DNA of 64,000 nucleotides from Sphingobium sp. EM0848 (GTDB lineage: Bacteria > Pseudomonadota > Alphaproteobacteria > Sphingomonadales > Sphingomonadaceae), in contig NZ_JABXWB010000005.1 in the NCBI RefSeq assembly GCF_013375555.1, forward strand, positions 434,001 through 498,000, read 5' to 3'. Below, in pieces: positions 54,705-62,791 of the stretch. The number at the start of each line of letters is the position of its first letter. Within the stretch, counting starts at the first letter, position 1. The notes under the pieces are model-generated. The model searched no databases. It saw only the letters and a list, made by a program, of their open reading frames with translations, and was not told the DNA's origin. Both the position numbers and the translations under genes were made by a program.

Positions 54705-54710
54705 GGAAAA

Positions 54711-55640
54711 GTGAATAACCCCGGCACACCGACGTTCGACCAGCTCCGCATCTTCCTCGCGATTGTGGATACCGGCAGTTTTGCAGCAGCCGGGCGCAGG
54801 CTGAACCGTGCGGTGTCCGTCATCAGCTATGGCATCGCCAATCTGGAAGCCCAGCTTGGCCTGACGCTGTTCGAGCGTGAAGGCACGCGCAAGCCGCAGC
54901 TGACGGTGGCGGGCCGCGCGCTGCTCTCCGAAGCACGCGCCATCTCACTGGGCATTGATGGACTGCGCGCCAAGGTGAAAGGTCTGCTGGACGGGCTGGA
55001 GGCGGAGATCGATCTGGCGGTCGACGTGATGCTGCCGACCGAGCGGTTGGGGAAAGTGCTGCGCACCTTTGCGGTCGAATTTCCCACAGTCCAGCTCCGC
55101 CTGCATGCGGAAGCGCTGGGGGCGGTCACCGCCATGGTGCTCGACCGCAAGGCGATCGTCGGCATATCGGGGCCACTCGCGGCGGGGGTCGACGGCGTCG
55201 AGTGCATCGCCGCCGGGTCGATCCCGATGGTGCCCGTTGCCGCGCCCGATCACCCGCTTGGCCGAATGGATCACATTCCCCCCGGTGCGGGGCGCGACTA
55301 TACGCAGCTCGTCCTCACCGACCGCTCCCCCTTCACGGAAGGTCAGGATTATTCGGTGATGAGCCCGAAAACGTGGCGGCTCGCTGATCTGGGCGCGAAA
55401 CATGCGCTGCTGCGCGAAGGGATTGGTTGGGGGAACATGCCTCTGCCGATGATCGAGCCCGATCTGGTGTCGGGAACACTGGTCCGCCTCGCCATGCCGG
55501 ACCATCCTGGTGGCACCTATCGCTTCGCCGGTATCTGGCGACGCGACATTCCGCCGGGGCCCGCGGCGTCATGGCTGCTCGACCAGTTCGTTGCGCTGGG
55601 AGCAGGAGACCGGGAACTGGACGGCATGGGCGATATTTAG
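54711..55640 (+). CDS. LysR-family transcriptional regulator
   Basis: A 309-residue LysR protein. The HTH covers about residues 8-65 ('TFDQLRIFLAIVDTGSFAAAGRRL', 'AVSVISYGIANLEAQLGLTLFERE'). A linker helix and periplasmic-binding-like effector domain follow, ending in 'GIWRRDIPPGPAASWLLDQFV'. I chose GTG 54711, which follows GAGGAATTGG; no ATG precedes the HTH. It is divergent from the pirin gene and followed 14 nt downstream by the TMEM175-like gene. Confidence 0.9.
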   Translation: MNNPGTPTFDQLRIFLAIVDTGSFAAAGRRLNRAVSVISYGIANLEAQLGLTLFEREGTRKPQLTVAGRALLSEARAISLGIDGLRAKVKGLLDGLEAEIDLAVDVMLPTERLGKVLRTFAVEFPTVQLRLHAEALGAVTAMVLDRKAIVGISGPLAAGVDGVECIAAGSIPMVPVAAPDHPLGRMDHIPPGAGRDYTQLVLTDRSPFTEGQDYSVMSPKTWRLADLGAKHALLREGIGWGNMPLPMIEPDLVSGTLVRLAMPDHPGGTYRFAGIWRRDIPPGPAASWLLDQFVALGAGDRELDGMGDI

Positions 55641-55654
55641 TGGGGAAACGGACA

Positions 55655-56230
55655 ATGCAGACAGGACGGCTGGAAGCGTTCACCGATGGCGTGGTTGCCA
55701 TCATCATCACGATCATGGTGCTGGAATTGAAGGTGCCACATGACGGCAGCCTTGCCGCTTTATCACAAAGCGTGCCGATCCTGCTGGCCTATGTCATTTC
55801 CTTCATCAATGTCGGGCTGTATTGGAATAATCACCATCATCTGATGCAGGCGACCGAGCGGGTCGACGGCCGGGTTCTGTGGGCCAATCTGTTCCTGCTG
55901 TTCTGGTTGTCGCTGGTGCCGTTCGTGATCCGCTGGCTGGACGAAAGCGCCTTCTCGCCCATGGCGACTGCGGCCTATGGCGTGGTGCTGGGGCTGGCAG
56001 CCGTTGGCTATACGCTCACGGAACGGGCGATCATCACCGTCAACGGGCGGGATTCAGCCGTGGCGCGCGCCGTGGGCTTCGATGGCAAGGGCAAGCTCAG
56101 CCTGCTTCTCTATACGGTGGCGGTGCCTGTCGCCTTCTATGTGCAGTGGGTGTCGATTGCCCTTTATGTCGTGGTGATCCTGCTCTGGCTCATTCCCGAC
56201 CGAAGGATCGAGCGGCAGCTCAAAAACTAG
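55655..56230 (+). CDS. TMEM175-family (DUF1211) membrane protein
   Basis: A 191-residue integral membrane protein. The N-terminal 'GRLEAFTDGVVAIIITIMVLELKVP' is the signature of TMEM175-type potassium channels (first pore helix). About five further hydrophobic segments follow, with 'WNNHHHLMQ' between them. Bacterial homologs form tetrameric cation channels of low K selectivity. GGGGAAACG lies before ATG 55655. Its stop codon lies inside the left end of a CTAG-ended palindromic repeat (56227), so the gene end may have been rewritten by that insertion. Confidence 0.88.
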   Translation: MQTGRLEAFTDGVVAIIITIMVLELKVPHDGSLAALSQSVPILLAYVISFINVGLYWNNHHHLMQATERVDGRVLWANLFLLFWLSLVPFVIRWLDESAFSPMATAAYGVVLGLAAVGYTLTERAIITVNGRDSAVARAVGFDGKGKLSLLLYTVAVPVAFYVQWVSIALYVVVILLWLIPDRRIERQLKN

Positions 56231-56304
56231 TGTGGTGGATTTGAAATAGGCCTCATTATAGCGGCCAGGTGGGGAGCGTATTTCAAATCCATAAACCACA
56301 CTAG
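56227..56304. repeat. CTAG-ended palindromic element (MITE-like), left copy
   Basis: A 78-nt element whose arms CTAGTGTGGT-GGATTTGAAATA (56227) and TATTTCAAATCC-n4-ACCACACTAG (to 56304) pair, with an extra TTAT in one arm. Its ends are CTAG. It shares the pattern CTAGTG-n4-(TkAT)-GRATyTGAAr with the element at 57371, so both belong to one family. The IS630 insertion appears to have landed at its right-hand TA. Confidence 0.6.
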
Positions 56305-57357
56305 AGCGGTGAGCGATTAGTTGGACGCATATCCGGCGGCCTTGAAATATTCCCAACATTCTTCGGCAGAATAGAGGTCGCAGATATGTCCGAGAGCCTT
56401 CCATAGCTCATCGATGGTCCGCGCCCCGATCCGTCGCAGGTGCGATTTCAATTTAGCGAAGGCCATTTCTATTGGGTTCAAATCGGGTGAATAAGCGGGG
56501 AGGAAAAGGATCCACGCACCTCGCTCTTTAAGGCAGGCTTTGACCTTTTCGCTTTTGTGGCTCGACAGATTGTCGGCGATCACAACATCGCCGGGGCTGA
56601 GCGTTGGCGCCAACTGGGTTTCGATATAGGTTTCGAACAGGCGCCGGTTCATCGGTTGGTCGATCACCCACGGGGCAACCAAGCAATCGCAGCGCAGCCC
56701 CGCGATGAAGGTTTGCGTTTTCCAATGACCGAACGGAGCGCGGGCCTTGAGACGCTCTCCTTTTGGCGCCCGGCCACGAAGCTTGGTCATCTTCGTGGTG
56801 GTCGCCGTCTCATCCAGAAAGACGAGGTGATGAGGCTTTGCGCGCATCTGCGGCTGCCGGTCGAGGCGCCATCGCAGTCGCGCATGAGCGACATCATCGC
56901 GTCCGCACTCGCTGGCCAGCAGCGTTTTTTTTTACCCGATAGCCAGCCTGGATCAGCACCCGCGAGAGGGATGCCGGATGGGCAACTACGCCCGTCTCCG
57001 CTGCAAGCTTGTTGGACAGCTCCGACATGCCGATGTCTGGTTCCCTATCCACCCAGCCCGTCAACCGGGCCATATACGGCGCCAACTTACCAGCGCCGCG
57101 TGGCCGCCCTATTCGTGAAGAAGCAGCCGAACCTGTTCGTTCCACTCGCTGCAACAACTTCACTGCGCAACTCGCGCTCACACCGAAATGGCGGGCCGCC
57201 GCCCGGCGCGAGTGTCCCGCCCTTACGTGCGCCGATATCCGTTCCCGCAAATCAGCCGAATATGCTCTGCCCATGGTTCACCTCCACAGGCACATGAATC
57301 ACAAATCCGCGCAAAAAGGAATCGTCCGCGATTCCTACTTTGCGCTCACTGCTCTAG
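56301..57357 (-). mobile_element. IS630-family insertion sequence (about 1.05 kb)
   Basis: Terminal inverted repeats CTAGAGCGGTGAGCG (56301-56315) and CGCTCACTGCTCTAG (57343-57357) match at 14 of 15 positions. The two ends carry TA (56302-56303 and 57355-57356), fitting the TA target duplication of this family. It contains one transposase gene on the minus strand. The IS lies between two CTAG-ended repeats. Confidence 0.85.
56317..57274 (-). pseudogene. IS630-family transposase, frame broken at a poly-A run
   Basis: Two frames. The first (57274 to 56894, 126 aa) has an N-terminal HTH ('YSADLRERISAHVRAGHSRRAAARHFGVSASCAVKLL'). The second (from about 56931 to 56317) has the DDE_3 domain ('VFLDETATTTKM', 'VIADNLSSHKSEKV', 'LPAYSPDLNPIEMAFAKLK' with the three acidic residues). 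They meet at nine A residues on the minus strand (56925-56933). Reading with one A fewer gives one continuous protein of about 318 aa, normal for the family. Either the gene is inactivated by homopolymer expansion or it uses slippage there. Confidence 0.85.
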
Positions 57358-57370
57358 AAACATATAGTTG

Positions 57371-57446
57371 CTAGTGACCCTGATGAATCTGAAGTTCGTT
57401 CAGCGCCTGCCCAATAGTGGGACGAACTTCAGATTCGGGTCACTAG
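57371..57446. repeat. CTAG-ended palindromic element (MITE-like), right copy
   Basis: A 76-nt element: CTAGTGACCC-TGAT-GAATCTGAAGTTCGT (57371-57399) pairs with ACGAACTTCAGATTC-GGGTCACTAG (57422-57446), with the extra TGAT in the left arm. The layout is the same as the element at 56227 (10-nt outer stem, 4-nt bulge, inner stem) although the sequence differs. Confidence 0.6.
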
Positions 57447-57550
57447 GCCCCTGCCGGCACGCCGGCTACCAGATGCAGTTCCTGCCAACCCAAGCATCCC
57501 CGCCCCCAGCCAGATCAGGCGCCCGGTCAGGAGGCGGAGGCCATGGCAGC

Positions 57551-58456
57551 TTACCGGGCCGCAGGCTGATGGATTTCGGCGATATAACCGCCTGGAAAGC
57601 GGACGAGCGCGCTCTTGCGACCGGGGACGTCCAAAGGTGGCACCAGCATTTCCACACCCACCGCTTTCGCCTTGTCCAGCGTGGCGGAAAGATCCTGGAC
57701 TTCGTAACCGGTGAGGTCGCGGCCATAGGGCCATGGCAACTGATTGTCGGAAACGAAGACGATCATTTTGCCATAGCCGCTGTCGATGGCGATGCGCCGG
57801 ATGGTCTTGCCCGGCTGGCCGATTTCCGCACCCGGGGCCGCGCGATCGTCAGCCGTCACGCGCCCATGCGAAAAGGCCAGCCATTGCCCGACGAACCTGT
57901 CGGCTGCATCCTCTGTCAGATAGATGCGGTTTTCCGGTAACGTGGTGAGCGGCGCATAGCTGGGCTTCTGGGTGTGCCAGTAAAGCTGCATGTTCACCCC
58001 GCCGACCCACTGGACCACGACATCACGCCCGATCGGATCAGGGAAGGTGGTGACCACCCGTATCGCGCCATGTTTACGCGCCGCGGCGACCGCGGCGTCC
58101 ATGTCACGGACGAGATAGCCCGTCCGTTCCGCCCCGAACGGATAGGGGATCGGCGTCTTGAACCCGAAGACCGAGACGGTGCCCGCAGGCGTCAGTACCA
58201 GTTGCGATTTGGTGAGGCTCTTTGTCGGCGTGACCTGAAACTCTCCCTGCTTGCTGGTGGTGCCGCCGAACGTTGCAACGAAGCTGGCGACGAATGTGTC
58301 GAACTGTGCTTCGGGCACATAGACATGGGTGGTGTCATATTGCGGGCCCACCGCATAATCGGCGCTGGCCGGGACGGCATCACGCGCCGCGACAGCCTGG
58401 GTCAACGAGACGAAGCTGAGCGCGGATGCGACAAACAGGGCCTTGAGACGCAGCAT
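57551..58456 (-). CDS. Exported glyoxalase/VOC-superfamily protein
   Basis: A 301-residue protein with a signal peptide of about 24 residues ('MLRLKALFVASALSFVSLTQ', cleavage near AVAARD). Two VOC (glyoxalase/bleomycin-resistance) modules follow: 'DTTHVYVPEAQFDTFVASFVATFGG' (residues about 40-150) and 'RIAIDSGYGKMIVFVSDNQLP' (about 185-295). The metal-site residues are not obvious. Periplasmic localisation is inferred. It is the last gene of the minus-strand set with the amidohydrolase; 30 nt separate them. A 100-nt stretch after its stop to the repeat at 57446 holds nothing recognisable. Confidence 0.82.
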   Translation of the reverse strand: MLRLKALFVASALSFVSLTQAVAARDAVPASADYAVGPQYDTTHVYVPEAQFDTFVASFVATFGGTTSKQGEFQVTPTKSLTKSQLVLTPAGTVSVFGFKTPIPYPFGAERTGYLVRDMDAAVAAARKHGAIRVVTTFPDPIGRDVVVQWVGGVNMQLYWHTQKPSYAPLTTLPENRIYLTEDAADRFVGQWLAFSHGRVTADDRAAPGAEIGQPGKTIRRIAIDSGYGKMIVFVSDNQLPWPYGRDLTGYEVQDLSATLDKAKAVGVEMLVPPLDVPGRKSALVRFPGGYIAEIHQPAAR

Positions 58457-58486
58457 GGTCGATTTCCTTTAACGGAGGGGAAAAAA

Positions 58487-60418
58487 TCAGACGGCCCAGC
58501 AACCGCAGCCAAGCGCACCCCAGAAGCTCTGGACGTCGGCGGCGGGGACGCTGGCGCCAAGGGCGGCGGCATGGTCATGTCCGTGAACGCCGCACCCATG
58601 GTTGCAGCCACAGGCCGCCGCCATTTTCTGCGCATTTTCGGGCCGGCGATAATGGCCACCGAAGGTCGCGACCGGCGACCAGTCGGGCATCGGCTTGGGC
58701 AGCGACGGGGCAATGGGACCATAATCGCCTTCGCCGTGCACGACCTTGCCTCCAAGGATGGTGAGGACAGAGCGCAGATGGGCGATATCACCTTCAGGCA
58801 CGCTGAAATAATCGTCCGACAGCAGCGCGAGATCGGCAAGCTGGCCCGCCTTGATCTGTCCCTTCTTGCCAACTTCGCTGGAGAACCATGTGTTCTTTTC
58901 GGTCCAAAGGCGCAGCGCGGTTTCGCGGTCCATCCGGTTGCGGACCGGGTAAAGCGTCATGCCGCCGACCGTCTTGCCGGTGACCAGCCAGGATAGCGAA
59001 ACCCAGGGATTGTAGCTCGCCACGCGGGTCGCATCGGTACCCGCGCCAACGGGCAGGCCCGCATCCATCATCCGCTTAATCGGCGGAGTGGCTTCGGCGG
59101 CCTTCGCGCCATAGCGTTCGACGAAATATTCGCCCTGAAACGCCATGCGGTGCTGCACCGCGATACCGCCGCCCAGCGCGGCGATGCGGTCGATATTGCG
59201 TTCGCTGATCGTCTCGGCATGGTCGAAGAACCAGTTGAGGCCCGTGAGGGGAATGTCGCGGTTCACCTTCTCGAACACATCGAGCGCACGACCGATCGTC
59301 TGGTCATAGGTAGCATGGAGCCGCCATGGCCAGCGGCGCTCGGCGAGCAGACGGATAACAGGTTCGAGATCACTTTCCATATTCGCCGGCATGTCCGGGC
59401 GAGCGACACGAAAATCCTCAAAATCCGCAGCCGAATAAACGAGCATTTCGCCCGCGCCATTATGGCGGTAGCTATCGTCGCCGTCACCGGGCTTCACCTT
59501 GGTCGACCAGGCAGCAAAGTCCTTCAACTCTTCCTTGGGCTTTTGCGTGAAGAGATTATAGGCGATGCGTAGCGTCAACTCACCATCCTGGTGCAGTTTT
59601 TCGATAATCTCATAGTCGTCGGGATAATTTTGATAGCCGCCGCCCGCATCGATTACACTGGTGACACCCAGGCCATTCAGTTCCCGCATGAAATGCCGCG
59701 TGGAATTGAGCTGATATTCAGGCGGTAACTTTGGCCCCTTGGCCAGCGTCGCATAGAGGATCGTCGCATTGGGCTGCGCGAGCAGCAGGCCGGTCGGATT
59801 GCCCGCCGCATCACGGACGATCTCTCCGCCAGGCGGGTTGGGCGTGTCCTTGGTATAGCCCACCGCCCGCAGCGCGGCGGCATTCAGCAGCGCGCGGTCA
59901 TAGAGGTGGAGGATGAAGACCGGCGTGTCCGGTGCGGCCGCGTTGATCTCGTCAATTGTCGGCAGGCGCTTTTCAGCGAACTGATGTTCAGTAAAGCCGC
60001 CAACGACGCGCACCCATTGCGGCGGCGGGGTATTGTCCGCCTGCCGTTTCAGCATCGCCATGGCGTCAGCCAGCGTCGGCACACCTTCCCAGCGCAGTTC
60101 CATATTATAGTTGAGGCCGCCCCGGATGACATGGATATGGCTGTCGATCAGGCCGGGAATGAGGCGCCGGCCCTTCGCGTCGATGACTTTCGCATTGGGG
60201 GCCGCGGCGGCACGCACTTCGCCCTCATGACCCACTGCGAGGAATTTCCCGTCGCGAATGGCAACGGCGTCGGCCTGCGGATTGCCGCGGTCCAGGGTGG
60301 TCACTTTGGCGTTGACGATGATGAGGTCGGACTGGGTCATGGCGTAGCTCTCCGTTGAGGCAAGAAGGGCAGTGGCGGCGGCGCTTCCGAGCGCCTGTCG
60401 CCGGCTGACTGGGGTCAT
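58487..60418 (-). CDS. Amidohydrolase (YtcJ-like) with Tat-type leader and Cys/His-rich tail
   Basis: A 643-residue metal-dependent hydrolase of the Amidohydro_3 group. 'GLIDSHIHVIRGG' gives the His-x-His metal ligands, 'LHATYDQTIGR' and 'FDHAETISER' further His, and 'GAGTDATRVASYNPW' the Asp. The N-terminus has 'SRRQALGSAAATALL', a twin-arginine signal, so the protein is probably exported folded. The last 50 residues are unusual: 'AAACGCNHGCGVHGHDHAA' and 'GALGCGCWAV', a likely extra metal site. ATG 60418 is where the Tat leader starts. It overlaps the XapX gene (4 nt). Confidence 0.88.
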   Translation of the reverse strand: MTPVSRRQALGSAAATALLASTESYAMTQSDLIIVNAKVTTLDRGNPQADAVAIRDGKFLAVGHEGEVRAAAAPNAKVIDAKGRRLIPGLIDSHIHVIRGGLNYNMELRWEGVPTLADAMAMLKRQADNTPPPQWVRVVGGFTEHQFAEKRLPTIDEINAAAPDTPVFILHLYDRALLNAAALRAVGYTKDTPNPPGGEIVRDAAGNPTGLLLAQPNATILYATLAKGPKLPPEYQLNSTRHFMRELNGLGVTSVIDAGGGYQNYPDDYEIIEKLHQDGELTLRIAYNLFTQKPKEELKDFAAWSTKVKPGDGDDSYRHNGAGEMLVYSAADFEDFRVARPDMPANMESDLEPVIRLLAERRWPWRLHATYDQTIGRALDVFEKVNRDIPLTGLNWFFDHAETISERNIDRIAALGGGIAVQHRMAFQGEYFVERYGAKAAEATPPIKRMMDAGLPVGAGTDATRVASYNPWVSLSWLVTGKTVGGMTLYPVRNRMDRETALRLWTEKNTWFSSEVGKKGQIKAGQLADLALLSDDYFSVPEGDIAHLRSVLTILGGKVVHGEGDYGPIAPSLPKPMPDWSPVATFGGHYRRPENAQKMAAACGCNHGCGVHGHDHAAALGASVPAADVQSFWGALGCGCWAV

Positions 60419-60663
60419 GCGTCGCAATCCCTGTTCGCGGGCAGGGTGCCCAGGACATGCTGGCTGCAATCCTGCCGGACGAAGCGGGCCAGTTCCGTCC
60501 GATCGGCCAGCCGTTTGACGATGGGAATGACCTGCTCACCCAGCAATATGCCCGACAGTCCGACAAGGGCTATGATGGGTGGGGCGGGAGAACGGACGCC
60601 CAGAAGGCTGTAGACGATGCCGACCAGCAAGCCGGCGCCGAGAGAGATGAGATAGGCTTTCAT
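60415..60663 (-). CDS. XapX (DUF1427) family small membrane protein
   Basis: An 82-residue protein. The first 45 residues are the XapX domain, 'AYLISLGAGLLVGIVYSLLG' followed by 'RSPAPPIIALVGLSGILLGEQ', two transmembrane helices joined by a proline-rich turn. XapX occurs in proteobacteria next to amidohydrolases and isochorismatase-like genes; its job is unknown. A longer C-terminal tail with two Cys is present. Its stop overlaps the amidohydrolase start (ATGA), so the two are coupled. Confidence 0.88.
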   Translation of the reverse strand: MKAYLISLGAGLLVGIVYSLLGVRSPAPPIIALVGLSGILLGEQVIPIVKRLADRTELARFVRQDCSQHVLGTLPANRDCDA

Positions 60664-60685
60664 GGCGTCCGTCCTTTTTCTTGTT

Positions 60686-61522
60686 TCAGGCCTTCACGAA
60701 GGCGAGCAGGTCGGGATTGATGACATCGGCGTTGACCGTCAGCATCCCGTGCGAGAAGCCGGGATAGATTTTGAGCGTCGCGTTCGGCAGGATCTCCGCC
60801 TGAAGCACGCCCGCATTCCGATAGGGCACGACCTGATCATCATCGCCGTGCAGGACGAGGGTCGGCACGGCGATCGCCTTCAGGTCATCGGTCTGGTCGG
60901 TCTCCGAAAAGGCTTTGACGCCTTCATAATGAGCCTTGGCGCTGCCCATCATGCCTTGCCGCCACCAGTTCCGGATGACGCCGTCAGAGACGGTCGCGCC
61001 AAGTCGGTTGAAGCCGTAAAATGGTCCCGACGCCACATCGAGAAAGAATTGCGCCCGATTGGCCGCCAGTCCTGCGCGAAGGCCGTCAAACACGTCGATC
61101 GGCAGACCGCCGGGATAGCGATCGGTCGCGAGCATGATCGGCGGGACCGCGCTGACCAGAACCGCCTTGGCGACGCGGCCTTGGGGGATGCCGTGACGCG
61201 CAACATAGCGCGCGACTTCGCCACCGCCGGTCGAATGGCCGATATGGACGGCGTTGCGCAGGTCGAGATGTTCGGCCACGGCCGCCGCGTCGGCAGCATA
61301 ATGATCCATGTCATGCCCGTCGCTCACCTGCGCCGAGCGGCCATGCCCGCGCCGGTCATGCGCCACGACGCGATAGCCATGCTGGAGGAAGAACAGCATC
61401 TGCGCGTCCCAATCATCTGACGAGAGCGGCCAGCCATGGTGAAACATGATCGGCTGGGCATCCTTGGGACCCCAATCCTTGAAGAAGATCTCAACACCGT
61501 CCTGCGTGGTGACATAGCTCAT
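60686..61522 (-). CDS. Alpha/beta-hydrolase (non-heme chloroperoxidase/arylesterase type)
   Basis: A 278-residue alpha/beta-hydrolase. It shows 'QPIMFHHGWPLSSDDWDAQM', the nucleophile Gly-His-Ser-Thr-Gly-Gly-Gly-Glu, the acid in 'VLHGDDDQVVPYRN', and the His in 'GFSHGMLTVN', the full set of cofactor-free haloperoxidase/arylesterases. Such enzymes hydrolyse aryl esters or lactones and form peracids. It lies in the same strand as XapX and the isochorismatase-like gene, with gaps of 22 and 71 nt. Confidence 0.92.
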   Translation of the reverse strand: MSYVTTQDGVEIFFKDWGPKDAQPIMFHHGWPLSSDDWDAQMLFFLQHGYRVVAHDRRGHGRSAQVSDGHDMDHYAADAAAVAEHLDLRNAVHIGHSTGGGEVARYVARHGIPQGRVAKAVLVSAVPPIMLATDRYPGGLPIDVFDGLRAGLAANRAQFFLDVASGPFYGFNRLGATVSDGVIRNWWRQGMMGSAKAHYEGVKAFSETDQTDDLKAIAVPTLVLHGDDDQVVPYRNAGVLQAEILPNATLKIYPGFSHGMLTVNADVINPDLLAFVKA

Positions 61523-61593
61523 GACGAATTCCTTTCGAGTTTCTGCGAAAGAACAAGGGCCGGGCTTTGCGGGCTCCGGCCCTGGCGGTCGGA

Positions 61594-62253
61594 TCAGTGG
61601 CCGCCTTCAGAGGCGCCGAACATCGTCTTGGCGTAGGTGATGCCAAGGCCATAAGCGCCGCCCCATTTGCGGGCGATGCCGGTGGTCATGTCATAGGTTT
61701 CGACACGCGCCCAGTCGCGCTGAAGCTCAAGGAGATATTGCAGCGAGGTGATGGGGCGAGCACCAGCCTGCACCATGCGTTCAACCGCGCGTTCATGCGC
61801 CTCGGTGGAAATGTCGCCGCTCGCGTCGGTGATGACATAGGCTTCGAAGCCCTGCTCGATGGCCGAGAGGACCGGGCCGACGATGCACACCGAAGTCCAC
61901 AGGCCGGCAAAGACCAGCCGGTCCTGGCCGATGTGGTTCACTTCCTCGATCACCGCTGCATCTTCCCAGGTGTTCATGCTCGTGCGGTCGAGCAGTTTCT
62001 GCCCCGGAAAGGCATCCGTGATTTCGCTGAACATCGGGCCGGAAAAGCTCTTTTCGGCAACCGTGGTCAGGATGGTCGGGACATTGAAGCCAGCGGCGGC
62101 GTTGGAAATCAGCGCGGCATTGTTGCGCAGCAATTCGGGCGCGATCGACTTGGTGGCGAAGGCCATTTGCGACTGGAAGTCGATGAGGACCAGAGCGTGA
62201 TTGCCGGGAGCGAGCAAGGATTTGGCGGGGGTCGGGGTGGCGTTGATGGACAT
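61594..62253 (-). CDS. Isochorismatase-family cysteine hydrolase (YcaC-like)
   Basis: A 219-residue cysteine hydrolase. The triad is visible as Asp in 'ALVLIDFQSQM', a Lys in 'TTVAEKSFSG', and the Cys in 'LVFAGLWTSVCIVGP'. YcaC-related proteins have unknown substrates. GGAGGAA lies about 8 nt before ATG 62253; an open frame upstream to 62514 is not supported by a ribosome-binding site. First gene of the set down to 57551; its promoter probably lies in the 540-nt gap upstream. Confidence 0.9.
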   Translation of the reverse strand: MSINATPTPAKSLLAPGNHALVLIDFQSQMAFATKSIAPELLRNNAALISNAAAGFNVPTILTTVAEKSFSGPMFSEITDAFPGQKLLDRTSMNTWEDAAVIEEVNHIGQDRLVFAGLWTSVCIVGPVLSAIEQGFEAYVITDASGDISTEAHERAVERMVQAGARPITSLQYLLELQRDWARVETYDMTTGIARKWGGAYGLGITYAKTMFGASEGGH

Positions 62254-62347
62254 GGTGCATTTCCTCCTGAAATTCTGCGGTTCCCGACTGCCTCGGGGTG
62301 AGAGCAGGTTTATGTCGAAGAGTTTCTGCGAAACAGTAGGATAAAAT

Positions 62348-62364
62348 ATCGACATATGTTCGAT
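62348..62364. promoter_or_regulatory. Inverted repeat ATCGA-n7-TCGAT, possible operator
   Basis: ATCGACATATGTTCGAT lies about 95 nt upstream of the isochorismatase-like gene, in AT-rich sequence. Its size fits a LysR-type site, and a LysR gene lies at 54711, but no link is shown. Confidence 0.4.
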
Positions 62365-62724
62365 AAAATAGAAAGACTCATCGCCCTTCAGATCGACCCG
62401 ATGCCTATCATTATGCCAGTTCGGCGCCGTAACGCACATGCCCGCAAATCCGCGATCGTTCGGCAGGTTCATTCGTCGAGCGCGATATCGCAGCCCGTCA
62501 AATGCTGATCCCAATCAAGCCGGCCTGCGGTAGCGGGCAAGTTGGTTTCCGCATCATAGTTAGCCTGGAACGGACGGTGAAGGCGACGCTGTTCAGGCAA
62601 TGGTTTGCGCCCAAGCCTGAGGCTGTTGCCCCGGCTTCGCGCCTGGCATGAAAAACAGGATTCTTCCAGGGATCGGGGGCATGTCTTGCGCAGTTGGAGG
62701 AATTTGCGCAGACCCTTTAACGGG

Positions 62725-62763
62725 AATAAAGCCGCCGCCGGTTTGACCGGCGGCGGCTTTATT
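62725..62763 (-). terminator. Strong hairpin terminator of the aldehyde dehydrogenase
   Basis: AATAAAGCCGCCGCCGG (62725-62741), loop TTTGA, exact complement to 62763: a 17-bp perfect stem with A/T ends. It lies 28 nt beyond the stop of the minus-strand aldehyde dehydrogenase gene. Confidence 0.75.
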
Positions 62764-62791
62764 CAATCGGCACGCGTCTATGGTGCAGGGT

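Larger units (their letters stand above)
62254..62791. other. Intergenic stretch, 538 nt
   Basis: It holds the promoter side of the isochorismatase-like gene, an ATCGA-n7-TCGAT inverted repeat (62348-62364) near an AT-rich stretch, and the terminator of the aldehyde dehydrogenase (62725-62763). The 360 nt between show no credible gene or other structure. Confidence 0.55.

Noticed and set aside
57447..57550. Possible C-terminal remnant of a membrane protein between the right repeat and the VOC gene
   Set aside because: A hydrophobic stretch can be read on the minus strand, but it is too short to assign to any family.
62254..62514. N-terminal extension of the isochorismatase-like gene
   Set aside because: The extension has no ribosome-binding site and no similarity to the family, whereas GGAGGAA lies at proper distance from ATG 62253.
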